A stretch of 64,000 bases of DNA from Pseudodesulfovibrio profundus (GTDB lineage: Bacteria > Desulfobacterota > Desulfovibrionia > Desulfovibrionales > Desulfovibrionaceae), in contig NZ_LT907975.1 of the NCBI RefSeq assembly GCF_900217235.1, forward strand, positions 3,571,001-3,635,000, read 5' to 3'. The notes under the pieces are model-generated. The model saw only the letters and a program-made list of their open reading frames with translations. It searched no databases and had not been told where the DNA came from. Each line of letters begins with the position of its first letter. The stretch's first letter is position 1. Positions 63,528 to 64,000 of the stretch are shown one piece after another. A program made the translations under genes and the position numbers.

Positions 63528-64000
63528 GGGGCTGTACCAGATAACTAGCCCATATGTCTTCTAACCCACTGTTTCAGTTGTTTAAACTGGCTTCGCGGAT
63601 TGCTGTTATTAAAACGCCACTCGCATTCCTTTAAAAACAGAGAAAAATGCTTGGTTGGAATGCCGTTGAATTTCCTCATATGGCGTTTGGCCTGGTTCCA
63701 AAAATTCTCGATTCCATTGATGTGGTTGTGGCTATCTGCAAACAGCTTCGAGTGGTTGATTCGGAAGTGTTTGAACGCTGACACATCAAGGACATTGTAG
63801 CCATACCAGCAGTCCGAGTAAACCACACTGTCTGGCTGGATTCTTTCCTGAATAATGGGAAGCAAGGTTTTACCTTTCGCATCAGGAATCACCTGTGTAT
63901 AGACCTTCCCGCCCCTTTTAAGGATTCCAAAAACAGGAACCTTACCAGCCGCCCCACGTCCTCTTTTGCCCTTTCGCTTGCCACCGAAGTAGCTCTCATC
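63528..64000 (-). mobile_element. IS1595-family element, copy 3 (runs off window)
   Basis: The 19-bp end GGGGCTGTACCAGATAACT begins at 63528; the element is in inverted orientation and continues past 64000. The expected target duplication is TTCTTCAA (63520-63527); its second copy is not visible. Confidence 0.93.
63545..64000 (-). CDS. IS1595-family transposase, 3' part only
   Basis: The last 151 residues of the same transposase as at 27759 and 34212, with no difference seen in the translated part (VVYSDCWYGY, NHINGIENFW). The N-terminus is past the window edge. Confidence 0.92.
   Translation of the reverse strand, partial: DESYFGGKRKGKRGRGAAGKVPVFGILKRGGKVYTQVIPDAKGKTLLPIIQERIQPDSVVYSDCWYGYNVLDVSAFKHFRINHSKLFADSHNHINGIENFWNQAKRHMRKFNGIPTKHFSLFLKECEWRFNNSNPRSQFKQLKQWVRRHMG

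Overview
The window looks like chromosomal DNA of a sulfate-reducing Desulfovibrio/Pseudodesulfovibrio-type bacterium (Desulfovibrionaceae). This is inferred from gene content: a periplasmic [NiFe] hydrogenase with its own multihaem cytochrome c, a selenocysteine-type periplasmic formate dehydrogenase of two subunits, TauE/SafE and SulP anion transporters, a nickel-pincer-cofactor gene (larB), a double-cubane-cluster-type reductase with its activase, and a very dense set of two-component proteins. No rRNA, tRNA or CRISPR array was seen.

Layout. (1) 75-17492, + strand: a long signalling and anion-transport region. It has two related modules: kinase, three stand-alone receivers, TauE/SafE exporter and a small membrane protein; then, after a PAS kinase/NtrC-type pair, a FUSC protein and larB, a TetR-controlled SulP transporter with a kinase-fold/receiver fusion, a second kinase, two receivers and a kinase-like protein without a visible ATPase core. 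(2) 17578-25076, - strand: mntP, a hybrid kinase overlapping a periplasmic binding lipoprotein, an IS5-type element, and the double-cubane reductase/activase pair. (3) 25448-30994: a large ATPase/PAS/hybrid histidine kinase cut in two by an IS1595-type element. (4) 31075-42669, - strand: hydrogenase operon (with a second IS1595 copy just ahead of its first ribosome binding site), modBAC molybdate transporter, and a five-gene nickel/peptide-type ABC transporter. (5) 43175-53935, + strand: formate dehydrogenase island: an FmdE/molybdopterin-binding fusion, a ModE-type DNA-binding protein, fdhA, fdhB, fdhE, fdhD, an acyl-CoA-ligase-like protein and an NTP-transferase/HD protein. (6) 54077-57323, - strand: ClsC-like phospholipase D, SIS-domain protein and a small secreted protein. 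(7) 57398-63035, + strand: a PAS/LuxR regulator and a TorD/DmsABC-like molybdoenzyme operon. (8) From 63373: the start of a probable YeiH-type membrane protein, truncated by a third IS1595 copy that runs off the window.

How it fits together. Most of the right two thirds serves periplasmic H2 and formate oxidation and the metals and cofactors these need: molybdate or tungstate import, possible nickel import, molybdopterin handling, sulfuration (FdhD), maturation (FdhE, TorD). The most striking points are signs of recent damage. The fdhA reading frame has an amber TAG four codons before its selenocysteine TGA. Three copies of one IS1595-type element, which look identical, sit in a sensor kinase gene, in the leader of the hydrogenase operon, and in a membrane protein gene. 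Each of the two complete copies has an exact 8-bp target duplication. The strain may therefore have lost, or be losing, part of its H2/formate metabolism and sensing, possibly through laboratory or niche adaptation.

All assignments come from reading the sequence and recalling family features; no database search was run.
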